Notes: a model not told the origin generated them from the letters alone. Positions 18,284 through 27,862 are shown, counted from the stretch's first letter. The stretch is DNA of 64,000 bases from CAYLHF01 sp964383365 (GCA_964383365.1 CAYLHF010000002.1:76764-140763); one strand, 5' to 3'. Made by a program: numbers and translations.

Positions 18284-19240
18284 CTAGCTCAGGTTGTTAA
18301 TACATTCTTCGATCTGATCCGCGGTGCCCGAGGCAGAGGCCAGGTAATCCCTTCCCAGCGTTCGCCGAACGAGGCCGGACAACACCCGACCCGGCCCGAC
18401 TTCGACAAATTTTCTGGCACCCATATCCCCCATCGTCATGAGTGATTGTGCCCACTTCACCGGTGCCGTTAGCTGCCGAAGGAGCATCTCCCGAATTTCT
18501 TCGGTCGATGAGGCTGGCCGAGCGGTCACGTTGAGAACGACAGGACAGGAAGGTTTCGAAATTTCGATTCCCGCCAGACAGTCCTCAAGCCCTTGTCTTG
18601 CATACAACATCAGGGGCGAGTGAAACGCACCGCTCACGGGTAGGACCAGCGCCCTGCGGGCACCTTCTGCGGTGGCCCTTTCGCACACGCTGGCGATAGC
18701 CTTCGTCTCTCCTGACACGACGACCTGTCCAGGCGAATTATAATTGGCTGCCTGGACGACGACTCCCGCTGCTCGAATCTCAGCGCAGATATCTTCCACG
18801 ATCCGATCATCAAGACCAATAATCGCTGCCATTCCTCCTGGTTGTTTCGTCCCTGCTTCAGCCATTAAAGAACCGCGGAGCCGGACCAACTTCAGTCCGT
18901 CAGAGAAGCTCAAGGCACCGGCGGCCGTCAGGGCCGAGTATTCACCCAGGCTGTGGCCGGCCATCATCTGCGGCGTTAGTCCGGACGCTGAGATCACGGC
19001 CATGGCCGCCATCGAATGAACGAACAGCGCGGGTTGAGTAATATCCGTCTTCCTGAGGCGGTTCGCTGCCTCCGTCGGATCATCTTCCCGTCCGAACATG
19101 ACGTCCGAGAGCTTAAAACCAAGTTGCTCGTCTGCTGCATCGAACACGTCCCGAGCCGTACGATGCCCGGTGTACAGGTCCTGACCCATACCTACCAGCT
19201 GGGACCCCTGGCCAGGGAATAGAAAAGCGACGTCTGACAT
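18284..19240 (-). CDS. fabD: Malonyl-CoA:ACP transacylase FabD
   Basis: FabD moves the malonyl group from CoA to ACP. The 318-residue product has FLFPGQGSQ at the N-terminus, the nucleophile motif GHSLGEY with Ser97, and the catalytic His207 in GAFHSPLM. The ATG at 19240 is preferred over a TTG at 19252, because the family begins right before the FPGQGSQ strand. It is 21 bp downstream of fabH and 12 bp upstream of fabG. Confidence 0.96.
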   Translation of the reverse strand: MSDVAFLFPGQGSQLVGMGQDLYTGHRTARDVFDAADEQLGFKLSDVMFGREDDPTEAANRLRKTDITQPALFVHSMAAMAVISASGLTPQMMAGHSLGEYSALTAAGALSFSDGLKLVRLRGSLMAEAGTKQPGGMAAIIGLDDRIVEDICAEIRAAGVVVQAANYNSPGQVVVSGETKAIASVCERATAEGARRALVLPVSGAFHSPLMLYARQGLEDCLAGIEISKPSCPVVLNVTARPASSTEEIREMLLRQLTAPVKWAQSLMTMGDMGARKFVEVGPGRVLSGLVRRTLGRDYLASASGTADQIEECINNLS

Positions 19241-19261
19241 ATTATACGGCAAAGATGTTAA

Positions 19262-20269
19262 TCAGGACTTGCGAGTAGTCGGGCTATCAAAGGCCCACTT
19301 CACGTAGGCGGATCCCCACGTAAATCCTCCGCCGAATGCCGCGAGAATCAGATTGTCTCCGCGCGAGAGCTCGTTCTCCCAGTCGGACAGACAGAGCGGG
19401 AGGGTTGCGGCGGTCGTGTTTCCATAACGCTCGATGTTGAGCATTACTTTATCCATCCCGATTCCCATTCGCCTGGCGGTCGCGTCGATGATGCGAAGAT
19501 TGGCCTGGTGCGGAACGAGATAACGGATGTCGTCAGCGGTCAGTCCATTTCGATCCATGATTTCGCCCGCAACGTCTGCCATTCCTTTGACGGCATACCG
19601 AAAGACATGCTTCCCGTCCTGGAACAGGTAATGCATATTTTTGTCGACGGTCTCATGGGTTGGCGGATTGAGACTCCCTCCTCCGGCCATGCACAGCATT
19701 TGCCACTGGGTTCCATCCATATGTTCTACGGAGTCCAGGAGTCCATAACCATCCTCGTCGGCCTCCAACAAGACGGCACCTGCGCCGTCACCGAAGATGA
19801 TGCAAGTCGAGCGATCCGTATAATCGACGATGGAACTCATCTTGTCCGCACCAATGATGAGAACCTTTTTGTTGTGTCCGGTCTCGATGAGTCGGGCTCC
19901 TGAAGCGAGGGCGAACAAAAAACCAGAGCATGCCGCAGAAACGTCATAACCCCATGCGTTTACCGCTCCAATCCCTGCCTGAACAAGACAGGCCGTCGAC
20001 GGGAAAAACATATCCGGAGTGACGGTGGCAACAAGAATAGCGTCGATGTCTTCAGGATCCAGATCCTTCTTCCTCAAAATCTCCCTGGCCGCTTCAATCG
20101 CCATAAATGACGTCGCCTTTTGCGGATCTTTCAAGATGCGACGTTCTCGTATTCCTGTTCTGGATACAATCCACTCGTCATTGGTGTCGACCATTTTCTC
20201 GAGGTCGGCATTGGTAATTTTGTCTTCGGGTAAATAGTGCCCGACTGCCGTGATGGCGGCGTGTCTCAT
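19262..20269 (-). CDS. fabH: 3-oxoacyl-ACP synthase III FabH
   Basis: FabH starts fatty-acid synthesis by condensing acetyl-CoA (or a branched primer) with malonyl-ACP. The 335-residue product has the complete triad: Cys114 in DVSAACSGF, His254 in VPHQAN, and Asn284 in RYGNTTAAT. The C-terminal GFTWGSAYVKW is also standard. The start is the ATG at 20269. It lies 42 bp downstream of plsX in the order plsX-fabH-fabD-fabG. Confidence 0.97.
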   Translation of the reverse strand: MRHAAITAVGHYLPEDKITNADLEKMVDTNDEWIVSRTGIRERRILKDPQKATSFMAIEAAREILRKKDLDPEDIDAILVATVTPDMFFPSTACLVQAGIGAVNAWGYDVSAACSGFLFALASGARLIETGHNKKVLIIGADKMSSIVDYTDRSTCIIFGDGAGAVLLEADEDGYGLLDSVEHMDGTQWQMLCMAGGGSLNPPTHETVDKNMHYLFQDGKHVFRYAVKGMADVAGEIMDRNGLTADDIRYLVPHQANLRIIDATARRMGIGMDKVMLNIERYGNTTAATLPLCLSDWENELSRGDNLILAAFGGGFTWGSAYVKWAFDSPTTRKS

Positions 20270-20311
20270 GGGATTAGGGTTGTGTTCGATCGCTTGGGGG
20301 ATCCGCTTTTG

Positions 20312-21319
20312 TTACCGCTCGTCTGCGACGGCCCGAACGATGGAGCCTGCCACATCCTGGGTAACCATTTCCGCAGCGTTCGTGATCATATTCTCTACCG
20401 CCCGGGCATTGGACCCGCCGTGACCTATTATCACTGTTCCGTTTACTCCGAGGAGCGGGGCACCACCATACATCTGGTAGTCAAAACGATCACGAACTCC
20501 TTTCAGCGCGCGTGATACCGTCTGTTGTTCATCCTTCGTCATGGAGAGACGATCCATTTCAGCTCCGATCATTGAAGGCAATACGGTGGCAACACTTTCT
20601 CCAAATTTCAGAAGGATGTTACCGGTAAAGCCGTCAGTAACGACGACATCTGCCGCATGGCCGAGCAGATCACGACCCTCCATATTTCCGCCGAAGTTGA
20701 TATGCGGGGCCTGGGCCAGCAGATCGAATGTGGTTTTAGCCTGTTCGTTTCCTTTCCCGGGCTCTTCTCCGATATTCATCAGAGCCACAATCGGGTTTGG
20801 CCTGTGCATTACCCGTTCGACGTAGACTGAACCCATCTGGGCGAACTGAACGAGATATTCGGGCTTGCAATCTACGTTGGCACCGGCATCGATTAAAATG
20901 CAGTGTCCTTTCAGCGTCGGAAAAAAACCGATCAGAGACGGGCGTCGGACACGCTCCAGCCGGCCCAGAATGAAGAGGGACGCAGCCATGACCGCACCCG
21001 TATTTCCCGCCGACACAAAGGCTTGAGCCTGTTTATTCCGGCAGGCACCCAGACCGAGATGTATGGAGGATTGAGTCTTTGTTTTTAGCGCAACAGCAGC
21101 CGAATCGTGCATCGAGATGACATCGGGAGCATCGATAAGTTTTAATCTATCCGGATGACTCGGCGAATATCGCTCTACTCTCGACTCGGTTTCAGACAGC
21201 GGACCCGACAGCAAGATTTCAATTTCCGGGTTTTTCTCGAGTGCACTCATCACTCCGTCGACCACCACCTCGGGTGCATGGTCTCCCCCCATTGCGTCTA
21301 CGGCAACTCGGATGGACAT
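20312..21319 (-). CDS. plsX: Phosphate acyltransferase PlsX
   Basis: PlsX makes acyl-phosphate from acyl-ACP for phospholipid synthesis. The 335-residue product starts with the characteristic IRVAVDAMGGDHAP and has SAGNTGAVMAASLF, LIDAGAN, MNIGEEPGKGN and VTDGFTGNILLK. The C-terminal GGAPLLGVNGTVIIGHGGSNARAVENMI is a family hallmark. It is preceded by rpmF (151-bp gap), the common rpmF-plsX-fabH arrangement. Confidence 0.97.
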   Translation of the reverse strand: MSIRVAVDAMGGDHAPEVVVDGVMSALEKNPEIEILLSGPLSETESRVERYSPSHPDRLKLIDAPDVISMHDSAAVALKTKTQSSIHLGLGACRNKQAQAFVSAGNTGAVMAASLFILGRLERVRRPSLIGFFPTLKGHCILIDAGANVDCKPEYLVQFAQMGSVYVERVMHRPNPIVALMNIGEEPGKGNEQAKTTFDLLAQAPHINFGGNMEGRDLLGHAADVVVTDGFTGNILLKFGESVATVLPSMIGAEMDRLSMTKDEQQTVSRALKGVRDRFDYQMYGGAPLLGVNGTVIIGHGGSNARAVENMITNAAEMVTQDVAGSIVRAVADER

Positions 21320-21470
21320 ATGCTATTCTACCGGATGAACAAAATGTCGGGCGCCAATCCTGAGGATCTGCGCAACTCGTAATTACTCAGCGGACGAAGA
21401 TACGATACTGAATGGACTCGTATTCAGAATTGCACGTGTGAAGACAGGACCGAGGTGATCTCGATGATGT

Positions 21471-21662
21471 CTAGCCGACGTCGGTTCGCTCAACGATTTT
21501 TCTGCCGCGGTAATGTCCACAATTGGGACAGGCCCGATGAAGCAGCTTTGTATCGCCACAATTCGGGCACTCCATCGTAGTTGGCGCACTGAGGCGGCCA
21601 TAATAATTGGCGCGGCGAGAGCGCGTACGAGCTTTTGAATTCTTCCGTTTTGGATTTGCCAT
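21471..21662 (-). CDS. rpmF: 50S ribosomal protein L32
   Basis: A 63-residue L32. It starts MANPKRKNSKARTRSRRA, which is typical. Two Cys pairs (CPNCGD and ACPNCGHYRG) form the zinc-ribbon version (C+ form). It lies between the DUF177 gene and plsX on the minus strand, as in many bacteria. Confidence 0.97.
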   Translation of the reverse strand: MANPKRKNSKARTRSRRANYYGRLSAPTTMECPNCGDTKLLHRACPNCGHYRGRKIVERTDVG

Positions 21663-21689
21663 GGTATGACCGTTCTACGGAACAGGCTT

Positions 21690-22202
21690 CTATTGGTTGT
21701 CAGTTAATCCGTCGCCGTCCTGACTCGAGAGGGCCCTGAGGGCTTCCCATCTCGGATCCAACTCTGATTCCTTGGGCGTCCCGAATTCAGTCGGAACGTC
21801 CACGTCAACAGCACCAGGTGCTATTTTTCGAATCGGAATCGAGAGCAGTAACGTGTCTCTGACAATATCCGTTATTTCAATTTCTTCGTCCGTGGCCAAC
21901 AAGGGACGGACTTCCTGCGAACTTTCGCCTTCTTCCCCGGATGCCCGGTTCGATGGCACGAACAGCACGGTGAATTTTCCACTCACCGGTTGCTCATAAT
22001 CAACAACTGTGCGATCGCACGTCAAGGACGCGACTGCAAAACATGCCAGACTGACAACGGCCTCATGGGTGTCAAAATCAATTCGGGCCTGAACCCGAAT
22101 ATCACTGAACACGTCCGGATCCAGATCTACGTCTTCGGCAGACGGAGTCAACTCCAGTTCTGTCAGCCCGACGGCCAGATTTTGGATGTCAATCTGCAAC
22201 AT
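21690..22202 (-). CDS. yceD: DUF177 (YceD-like) protein
   Basis: A 170-residue DUF177 protein, counted from the ATG at 22202. The central motif SLTCDRTVVDYEQPVSGKFTVLF fits the family (one conserved Cys). The preceding acidic beta-rich region and the acidic C-terminus are also typical. The family is linked to 23S rRNA accumulation in plants and Escherichia coli and is nearly always next to rpmF, as here (27-bp gap). A longer reading frame back to a TTG at 22241 is less likely, because it adds Cys-rich residues that are not family-like. Confidence 0.85.
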   Translation of the reverse strand: MLQIDIQNLAVGLTELELTPSAEDVDLDPDVFSDIRVQARIDFDTHEAVVSLACFAVASLTCDRTVVDYEQPVSGKFTVLFVPSNRASGEEGESSQEVRPLLATDEEIEITDIVRDTLLLSIPIRKIAPGAVDVDVPTEFGTPKESELDPRWEALRALSSQDGDGLTDNQ

Positions 22203-22957
22203 GGAATCAGTCACACTTGTCGCACAACCACAGAACCGCAATTATACGAATTATCTGGGTGCTGAAGCAAGTAAACACCCGGTACAGATTTGCCGAAATA
22301 CGTGTGAAGGAAAACTCTTTCTATAGATGTCTCCAGGGGGAATCATGCAACGCGACAATAACACAGAAAATGAGAATCGAATGCTTGAACTTGAATCGTG
22401 AAATAGTTACCATCGAACGAGAGTCTCCGGAGTCCGAGCAAATTAGTTTCGCATACGGATTTTGTGGGATTCTGCAATAAAGTATTCTCGTCTCATCGGC
22501 CCTCCCACTCTCGGATTTGTTAACACGTCTGAGTGGGGCCGATCCGAGGGCACCAGTAAGCTATCCCTTGTGAATAACTTGTTGGTTTCGGGGCAAATCT
22601 TCCGCAAGATGGTACGAAGAGCCTGCTGATGGTGATCCGTACTCATGCTGGGTGTGTTGGTGACTGGCAATATGTGTTGTGTAAATTCTTTGTTTCCAAC
22701 ATTTTACATTCAGCTTGCTTCTGTTGATAAATTGTTCGAATGGTGCTGCGAATCGTTGAGCATGTTTTGACGACCTCGCCAAGACCCGAGAGCAGTTGTG
22801 AGGAAATCGTTCATAAGTATGCAATTTGATCGAGCGATACGCCTCGATTTAACCGTATTCCGGGTTCGATTGTTGCTGGAAGTTGATTGAAGAGGAGATG
22901 TCTCGAAGTAACGTGTGAGCGTCCAGAATTCGGACGCAAAGGCAGTAGTTGAATTAG
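22203..22957. other. Gene-free region before dnaA, possible replication origin
   Basis: About 755 bases with no convincing gene, between the divergent yceD-rpmF-plsX block and dnaA. Two sequences with one mismatch to the DnaA box TTATCCACA are visible on the lower strand: TGTGAATAA at 22569-22577 and TGTTGATAA at 22722-22730. Weaker ones (TTATACGAA at 22242, TGTGTAAAT at 22678) are also present. The stretch 22681-22740 is AT-rich and could be the unwinding element. Gene orientation diverges here: genes from 4706 to 22202 are minus and most genes after 22958 are plus. This fits an origin but does not prove it. Confidence 0.45.
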
Positions 22958-24496
22958 ATGAACAGAAGTCCGCAACAAGTTTGGGAAGAGTGCCTCGAAA
23001 TCATTCGCGATAACATAAGCAGGCAGAGTTTCAAGACGTGGTTTTCCCCGCTCAGAGCGGTAAGTCTGGAAGATGAAAATGGACTGCTGAAACTTACACT
23101 TCAGCTTCCGAGTCGATTCTACTTCGAATGGCTTGAAGAGCATTATTTTACTCTACTGCGAAAGACCATTACCAAGGTGCTCGGGCCTTCGGGGCGACTG
23201 TTTTACGACATCGTCATCGAACAAAACAACTCTGAAACCGGCTTCGACGGAACGTCCGTCCAATTGCCCGCGAGACAGCCCGCCAATGAACCCCGCGCTC
23301 AGGTACCTCTGGCACCGGGATACCGGCCACAGATGGACGGCGGGGCGTCCGGTTCTCAGCAACCGCACCTGGCTCATCCGTTCGACCTTGATGCACAGTC
23401 CGGTCAGACGCAAGTTGCCGTCAATAATCCGTTTGTCATCCCCGGGATCCGAAAGGCTCAGGTGGACAGCCGTCTCAATCCCGGGTATACGTTTGATCGA
23501 TTTATCGAGGGAGACTGTAATCGACTCGCCCGGAGCGCCTCTCTGGCGATCGCTCAACAGCCGGGTGGAACCAGTTTCAATCCGTTTCTCCTCTACGGCG
23601 GTGTCGGGCTCGGAAAGACGCACCTGATTCAGGCAATCGGAAACTACATCCAGGCGAATCGCCCGAACGACGCAGTTCTGTATGTATCGAGCGAACGGTT
23701 CACAACCGAGTTTGTCCAGGCTATTCAGCACAATCGCGTAAGTGACTTTTCGATTTTCTACCGCCAGATTGACCTGCTCATCATTGACGATGTCCAGTTT
23801 TTCAGTGGAAAGGAGAAAACGCAGGAAGAATTTTTTCACATCTTCAATGCCCTCCATCAGAGTGGAAAACAGATCGTCCTCTCAGCCGACCGTCCTCCGC
23901 GGGACATCAAGGGAATCGAGGAGCGTCTGTTGTCTAGATTCCAATGGGGATTGTCCGCAGATCTTCAGTCTCCGGATCTTGAGACCAGAATAGCCATACT
24001 TCGTCGAAAAGCAGTCGAAGACGGAATCGAGATGCAGGATGACATTTTCGAATTCGTGGCCCATAACATTAAATCGAATATTCGGGAACTGGAGGGCGCA
24101 CTCATTCGACTCCTTGCGTACGGCACCCTTCACAAGCGTGAAGTCGATCTCCCGATGGCCAAAGAAGTGCTCCGCGACCTCATCAAAGACACCCGGGTCT
24201 CCCTTTCCATAGAAGAGATTCAGCGACTGGTCTGTGAGTATTTCTCCATACCGGAAGACCTGGTACGGGCAAAGACCCGCAAAAGAGAAGTGGTCCAGGC
24301 CAGGCAGGTTGCCATGTATTTTTCGAAGGCGCTCACCCAGCATTCGCTCAAAACGATCGGCCTCCATTTTGGTGGCCGTGACCACTCGACCGTGATTCAT
24401 GCGAACCAGAGTGTCGAAAATCAGCTGGACACCGATCCAAAATTCCGCGATCTCATCGAAGAGATCCGGAGAAAGATCGATTTAAGAAGCCGATAA
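22958..24496 (+). CDS. dnaA: Chromosomal replication initiator DnaA
   Basis: DnaA binds DnaA boxes and opens oriC. The 512-residue product has the helical domain I (WEECLEIIRDNISRQSFKTWFSPL, residues 9-33), a flexible linker (about 95-165), and the AAA+ domain. The Walker A motif is GGVGLGKT (214-221), Walker B is LLIIDDVQ (273-280), and the DNA-binding domain ends with the signature GGRDHSTVIH (472-481). The start is the ATG at 22958. It is followed 85 bp downstream by dnaN. Confidence 0.98.
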   Translation: MNRSPQQVWEECLEIIRDNISRQSFKTWFSPLRAVSLEDENGLLKLTLQLPSRFYFEWLEEHYFTLLRKTITKVLGPSGRLFYDIVIEQNNSETGFDGTSVQLPARQPANEPRAQVPLAPGYRPQMDGGASGSQQPHLAHPFDLDAQSGQTQVAVNNPFVIPGIRKAQVDSRLNPGYTFDRFIEGDCNRLARSASLAIAQQPGGTSFNPFLLYGGVGLGKTHLIQAIGNYIQANRPNDAVLYVSSERFTTEFVQAIQHNRVSDFSIFYRQIDLLIIDDVQFFSGKEKTQEEFFHIFNALHQSGKQIVLSADRPPRDIKGIEERLLSRFQWGLSADLQSPDLETRIAILRRKAVEDGIEMQDDIFEFVAHNIKSNIRELEGALIRLLAYGTLHKREVDLPMAKEVLRDLIKDTRVSLSIEEIQRLVCEYFSIPEDLVRAKTRKREVVQARQVAMYFSKALTQHSLKTIGLHFGGRDHSTVIHANQSVENQLDTDPKFRDLIEEIRRKIDLRSR

Positions 24497-24581
24497 TTCG
24501 GTTCCGTTTACCAGAGCGGTATAGATTTGCTATGGTGCAACGATTAACTTTGCACCATCACCTCAAACTGCGTATTGCCTA

Positions 24582-25703
24582 ATGAAATTCGCCGCATCGA
24601 GTGCCGAACTGCTGAAAGCGCTACAGACCGTAAGCGGAGCCGTTCCGTCCAAGAGTACGCTCCCGATTCTTGAGTGTATTCTTTTCGAGACCGATACCGG
24701 GCGTTTGCAACTGAGCGCCACAGACTTGGAGATATCCATCGTCCAGCGTCTCTCGATGCCGGTGGAATCGGAGGGACCGTCTAGAATAGCCGTCCCTGCG
24801 AAGCGTCTCATCGATACGCTTCGCGCACTTCCGGATCTTCCTGTTCAATTTGAAGGGGATGGAGACTTTAATGTGTCACTTCGAACAGATCAGGGACACT
24901 ACAAGATGGTCGGTTACGACGGAGCCGACTATCCGGCGCTACCGGAGCTTTCAGACAGTACGCGCATCGAAACGACCGGATCTCTTTTAAAACGCGCCAT
25001 TCAGAAAACCGGGTTCGCTGTCAGCCGCGATGCGCTCCGCCCCTCGATGATGGGTATCTATTTTCAGGTGGGGAGTGATGGAATGAAAGCCGTCGCTACG
25101 GACGGACATCGACTCGTCAAGCTGTCCATGGACGAGCTGGCTTCGAGCGAAGAAACTGATTTTATCGTTCCCGAGAAGGCGATGGCACTGGCCGCACGTG
25201 TAGCCCAGGACGGAAAATGCGATCTAATTGTGGACAGTGGCTATGCCGGCTTCGAATTCGAAGATTCCCGAGTGTTGGCCCGACTCATCGACGAGCCATA
25301 CCCAAATTATCAGGCCGTCATCCCGGTAGAAAACGATAAGCGCCTGACGGTTAGCAGGAGCGATTTGCTCCAGGCTGTAAAGCGTGTGGCGCTCTATTCG
25401 TCTACGATGACCAATCAGATTCGATTGTCCATGGATTCAGATCACGTACAGATTTCCGCTGAGGATCTCGAACGGGCCAGTTCTGCGCAAGAGAATGTTT
25501 CGTGCGCATATGAAGGGAACGAACTGGTTATCGGATTCAACGGTGTGTATCTGACCGAGGTGCTCAATAATATCGATGGTGACGACGTTCTCTTCGAGTT
25601 TTCATCCCCGAATAGAGCGGGAGTCGTCACTCCGGTAGAACAGCGTGATGGCGAGAACATGATGATGCTGATCATGCCTGTCATGCTCAATACCTACGCC
25701 TGA
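24582..25703 (+). CDS. dnaN: DNA polymerase III beta subunit (sliding clamp)
   Basis: A 373-residue beta clamp with the three-domain length of the family. It starts MKFAASSAELLKALQTVSGAVPSKSTLPILECILFE, and the signature LSATDLEISI follows. The C-terminus is MMLIMPVMLNTYA, close to the usual M-P-M-R-x end with Asn/Leu in place of Arg. It forms a ring around DNA and tethers replicative polymerase. dnaA-dnaN is the standard order. The next gene converges on it with only 11 bp between the stop codons. Confidence 0.97.
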   Translation: MKFAASSAELLKALQTVSGAVPSKSTLPILECILFETDTGRLQLSATDLEISIVQRLSMPVESEGPSRIAVPAKRLIDTLRALPDLPVQFEGDGDFNVSLRTDQGHYKMVGYDGADYPALPELSDSTRIETTGSLLKRAIQKTGFAVSRDALRPSMMGIYFQVGSDGMKAVATDGHRLVKLSMDELASSEETDFIVPEKAMALAARVAQDGKCDLIVDSGYAGFEFEDSRVLARLIDEPYPNYQAVIPVENDKRLTVSRSDLLQAVKRVALYSSTMTNQIRLSMDSDHVQISAEDLERASSAQENVSCAYEGNELVIGFNGVYLTEVLNNIDGDDVLFEFSSPNRAGVVTPVEQRDGENMMMLIMPVMLNTYA

Positions 25704-25714
25704 TTCACTGCTCG

Positions 25715-26767
25715 TTAGCGGCCATATTCATTCTCAAAAACGTTCAAGAACGTAGAGGCCCGGGCCCGATCAGCGTTTCGACCCGCTAATGCACGTTCCA
25801 ATTCCGCCCGACAGTAGTCCACCTGTCCGAGGTGAAAGTATATTTTTGCGAGCAGCAGATGGGCACTGGCCGGAACCGTCTCGATTTCGCGCTGCATGTT
25901 GATGGCTTTCTCGAGCATGGTTCGGGCCAGAGACAGCCGTCGATAATCGTATGCCGGAAACAATCCCAGGACTGTTGTCTGAGAGTACTGAGCCATTCTT
26001 GCAGCCGACTGATACCGCTCTTTCAGATCATGCAACCACTCAGGATTCTCCCCGCGATTCGAGATTCCGACCTGCGTCCATGAATAGTCACTGCTCCCGA
26101 TTTGGGCCAGCCGTGTGAAGCCGTGGTCTCGAACGAGGCTCACAGAGAACAGCGTTACAAACATCATGAGACCGGTTACTCCGATCTGGAGGACACGCTG
26201 CGTCACCCGGTGGTCCATCACAGTCTTAAGTGATTCCGGGTTGAAAAATCCGTTCCCGATCTGAAAACGTCGCACGATAGTCGCCGCCGAATGGCCCGTA
26301 ACTCTCGAGAAGTGATTTTCCAGAGACTCCCCGGACGCCGAAGCATGTGTCTTCTCTTCGATCCTTTCTAACGCTGCTTTCGCCGGATCCGAACGACGCG
26401 CCCGATCCAATACGCGGCGAAGGCCATCCAGGTAAGCCTCCTCAAACGTCGTCCTCTTCCGTTGCGACCGTTCCAGGCTCGTCGCCTCCAACACGACCCA
26501 CGGAAGAACATGTGTATCCTCATCCGGATTATTCAACGTTCGCGCGTCTCTCAGTAATCGATCCAATCGACGCGCTTGCTGCACGCACTCTGCGTACTGA
26601 GGTCGATCTGCCACCAGTGATGAAAGGTGATCTCGGTCTTCCTCGCCGAGCGCCGGATACTCGGTAAGCAGTCGTTCGATGAGTTCTTCGGTGGACTCGG
26701 GCCGATCCCCGTCTCGCTGTGGGTAGTCTCGAAAATCATTTGATGGCGAAGTCTCCATTGTACTCAT
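25715..26767 (-). CDS. Probable membrane-bound regulator encoded with a sigma factor (anti-sigma-like)
   Basis: Counted from the ATG at 26767 (350 residues), though 26782 or a GTG at 26809 are possible. It has a polar N-terminal half with a Glu/Leu-rich helical part (TEELIERLLTEYPALGEEDRDHL), one transmembrane segment (LQIGVTGLMMFVTLFSVSL, about residues 191-209), and a C-terminal region with TPR-like helices (LARTMLEKAINMQREIETVPASAHLLLAKIYFHLGQVDYCRAELERAL). I see no zinc-binding motif. Its place directly downstream of a sigma factor gene, the single membrane helix and the size suggest an anti-sigma factor or sensor. This is inferred from context only. Confidence 0.6.
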   Translation of the reverse strand: MSTMETSPSNDFRDYPQRDGDRPESTEELIERLLTEYPALGEEDRDHLSSLVADRPQYAECVQQARRLDRLLRDARTLNNPDEDTHVLPWVVLEATSLERSQRKRTTFEEAYLDGLRRVLDRARRSDPAKAALERIEEKTHASASGESLENHFSRVTGHSAATIVRRFQIGNGFFNPESLKTVMDHRVTQRVLQIGVTGLMMFVTLFSVSLVRDHGFTRLAQIGSSDYSWTQVGISNRGENPEWLHDLKERYQSAARMAQYSQTTVLGLFPAYDYRRLSLARTMLEKAINMQREIETVPASAHLLLAKIYFHLGQVDYCRAELERALAGRNADRARASTFLNVFENEYGR

Positions 26768-26870
26768 GCTCCCCGGTGGCATTTGTTGCAATTTTGACCC
26801 GTAAGACACATCGTCAATCCGAACATAACCTCGTTTGAGTAATATTTTTCGTGTTCGTCAGGGGTCGCTC

Positions 26871-27503
26871 TCATGGATATCGCTCGGCGGCACTCTTTAG
26901 GGCACGGTCCTCTCTGAATCGAAGGCATATTTTGTGGACATAGGCCCGGACCGTTGGAATGGAAATGCCCGTCATTCTACTTATCTCATCATAGGACAGG
27001 TCTTCGATAAATCGCATTCGCGCGCAGGATCTCAGGAATACCGGCAGGCGGTCGATCGCTCGCACGATCGTCATATACAGCACTGCCGGATCTTCGACGG
27101 CATCATATTCGGGGCTTCCCGTAGCCTGGGCAACCTCGTCGTCGAGCTCAAGGACGTATGTTCGCCGCTTGACAAAATTGATGTACGTATTTCGGCATAC
27201 GACGCTCACCCATTGAGCATAGTGGTCAGGTCGTTCGATTTTCGCCTTATTCTCGTCCACTTTTCGATAGGCTTTTTCAACGATCTGCTCCAGTTCGGAC
27301 GAACGAAATCCCGACTCTTTTAAAAATTTTACGGTGTAATAACGGCGGATGTAGCAATACGTCCACACAGCGATGGTCTCCTCGGTCCGACGCCTGGGTC
27401 GTCGAACGTGGCGACAGAAATAGTCATTTACTGCTTCGGCATCATGGAGTCGAAACGGTAGTGTATCAATCAATCCGTTCAAATGGTCCAGATCTTCCTG
27501 CAC
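26871..27503 (-). CDS. RNA polymerase sigma factor, sigma-70 family (ECF-like)
   Basis: A 210-residue cytoplasmic sigma factor of the ECF size class. Region 2-like helices lie near residues 45-120 (IRRYYTVKFLKESGFRSSELEQIVEKAYRKVDE and the WVSVVCRNTYINFVKRR stretch). Region 4 is clear: LPVFLRSCARMRFIEDLSYDEISRMTGISIPTVRAYVHKI, with the helix-turn-helix (DLSYDEISRMTGISIPTVRAYVH). The start codon is a GTG at 27503; no ATG is available before region 2. It lies 104 bp upstream of the membrane-bound gene on the same strand and diverges from rplM. Confidence 0.85.
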   Translation of the reverse strand: MQEDLDHLNGLIDTLPFRLHDAEAVNDYFCRHVRRPRRRTEETIAVWTYCYIRRYYTVKFLKESGFRSSELEQIVEKAYRKVDENKAKIERPDHYAQWVSVVCRNTYINFVKRRTYVLELDDEVAQATGSPEYDAVEDPAVLYMTIVRAIDRLPVFLRSCARMRFIEDLSYDEISRMTGISIPTVRAYVHKICLRFREDRALKSAAERYP

Positions 27504-27862
27504 TTCAGTTACAGGTTAGTCGATGACTCTGCAATCGGGGTCTGTCGCATGAAAACATGTGGGTGCTACCATGCGTGCACAACCATATAGAGTACCCTTC
27601 ATTCGAAAACCGAACAACAATATTGTAAAAAATGGCAGAAGATTTTGGCAAACGGAATCCAGAATCGTTACTCATCGTCTATGACCGCCATTTTGTAGCG
27701 TACAAAACGCGTCTACACAGTCATACGGCTTGAAAACATTGACCAGTCCCGTGATTGTGCGTATTTTGTGCGACTGTGGCTTTGTGATGGCCCACCACCA
27801 ACGCATCGCCTTTTCGAACCTAAAAGATATTATTGACCGGTTTTACCGGCCCCCGAGTCCCT
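27504..27862 (+). other. Intergenic region upstream of rplM
   Basis: 359 bases between the divergent sigma factor gene and rplM, with no gene. The part 27560-27720 is AT-rich. A possible promoter for the ribosomal operon is marked separately. A 4-bp repeat CCGG-TTTTA-CCGG at 27838-27850 just before the rplM start is too short to call a leader structure. Confidence 0.5.
27739..27767 (+). promoter_or_regulatory. Possible rplM promoter
   Basis: TTGACC at 27739-27744, 17 bases, then TATTTT at 27762-27767, which is a sigma-70-like pair. It is 96 bases before the rplM start codon. Not supported by any experiment; the usual Bacteroidota consensus (TAnnTTTG) is not matched. Confidence 0.35.
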
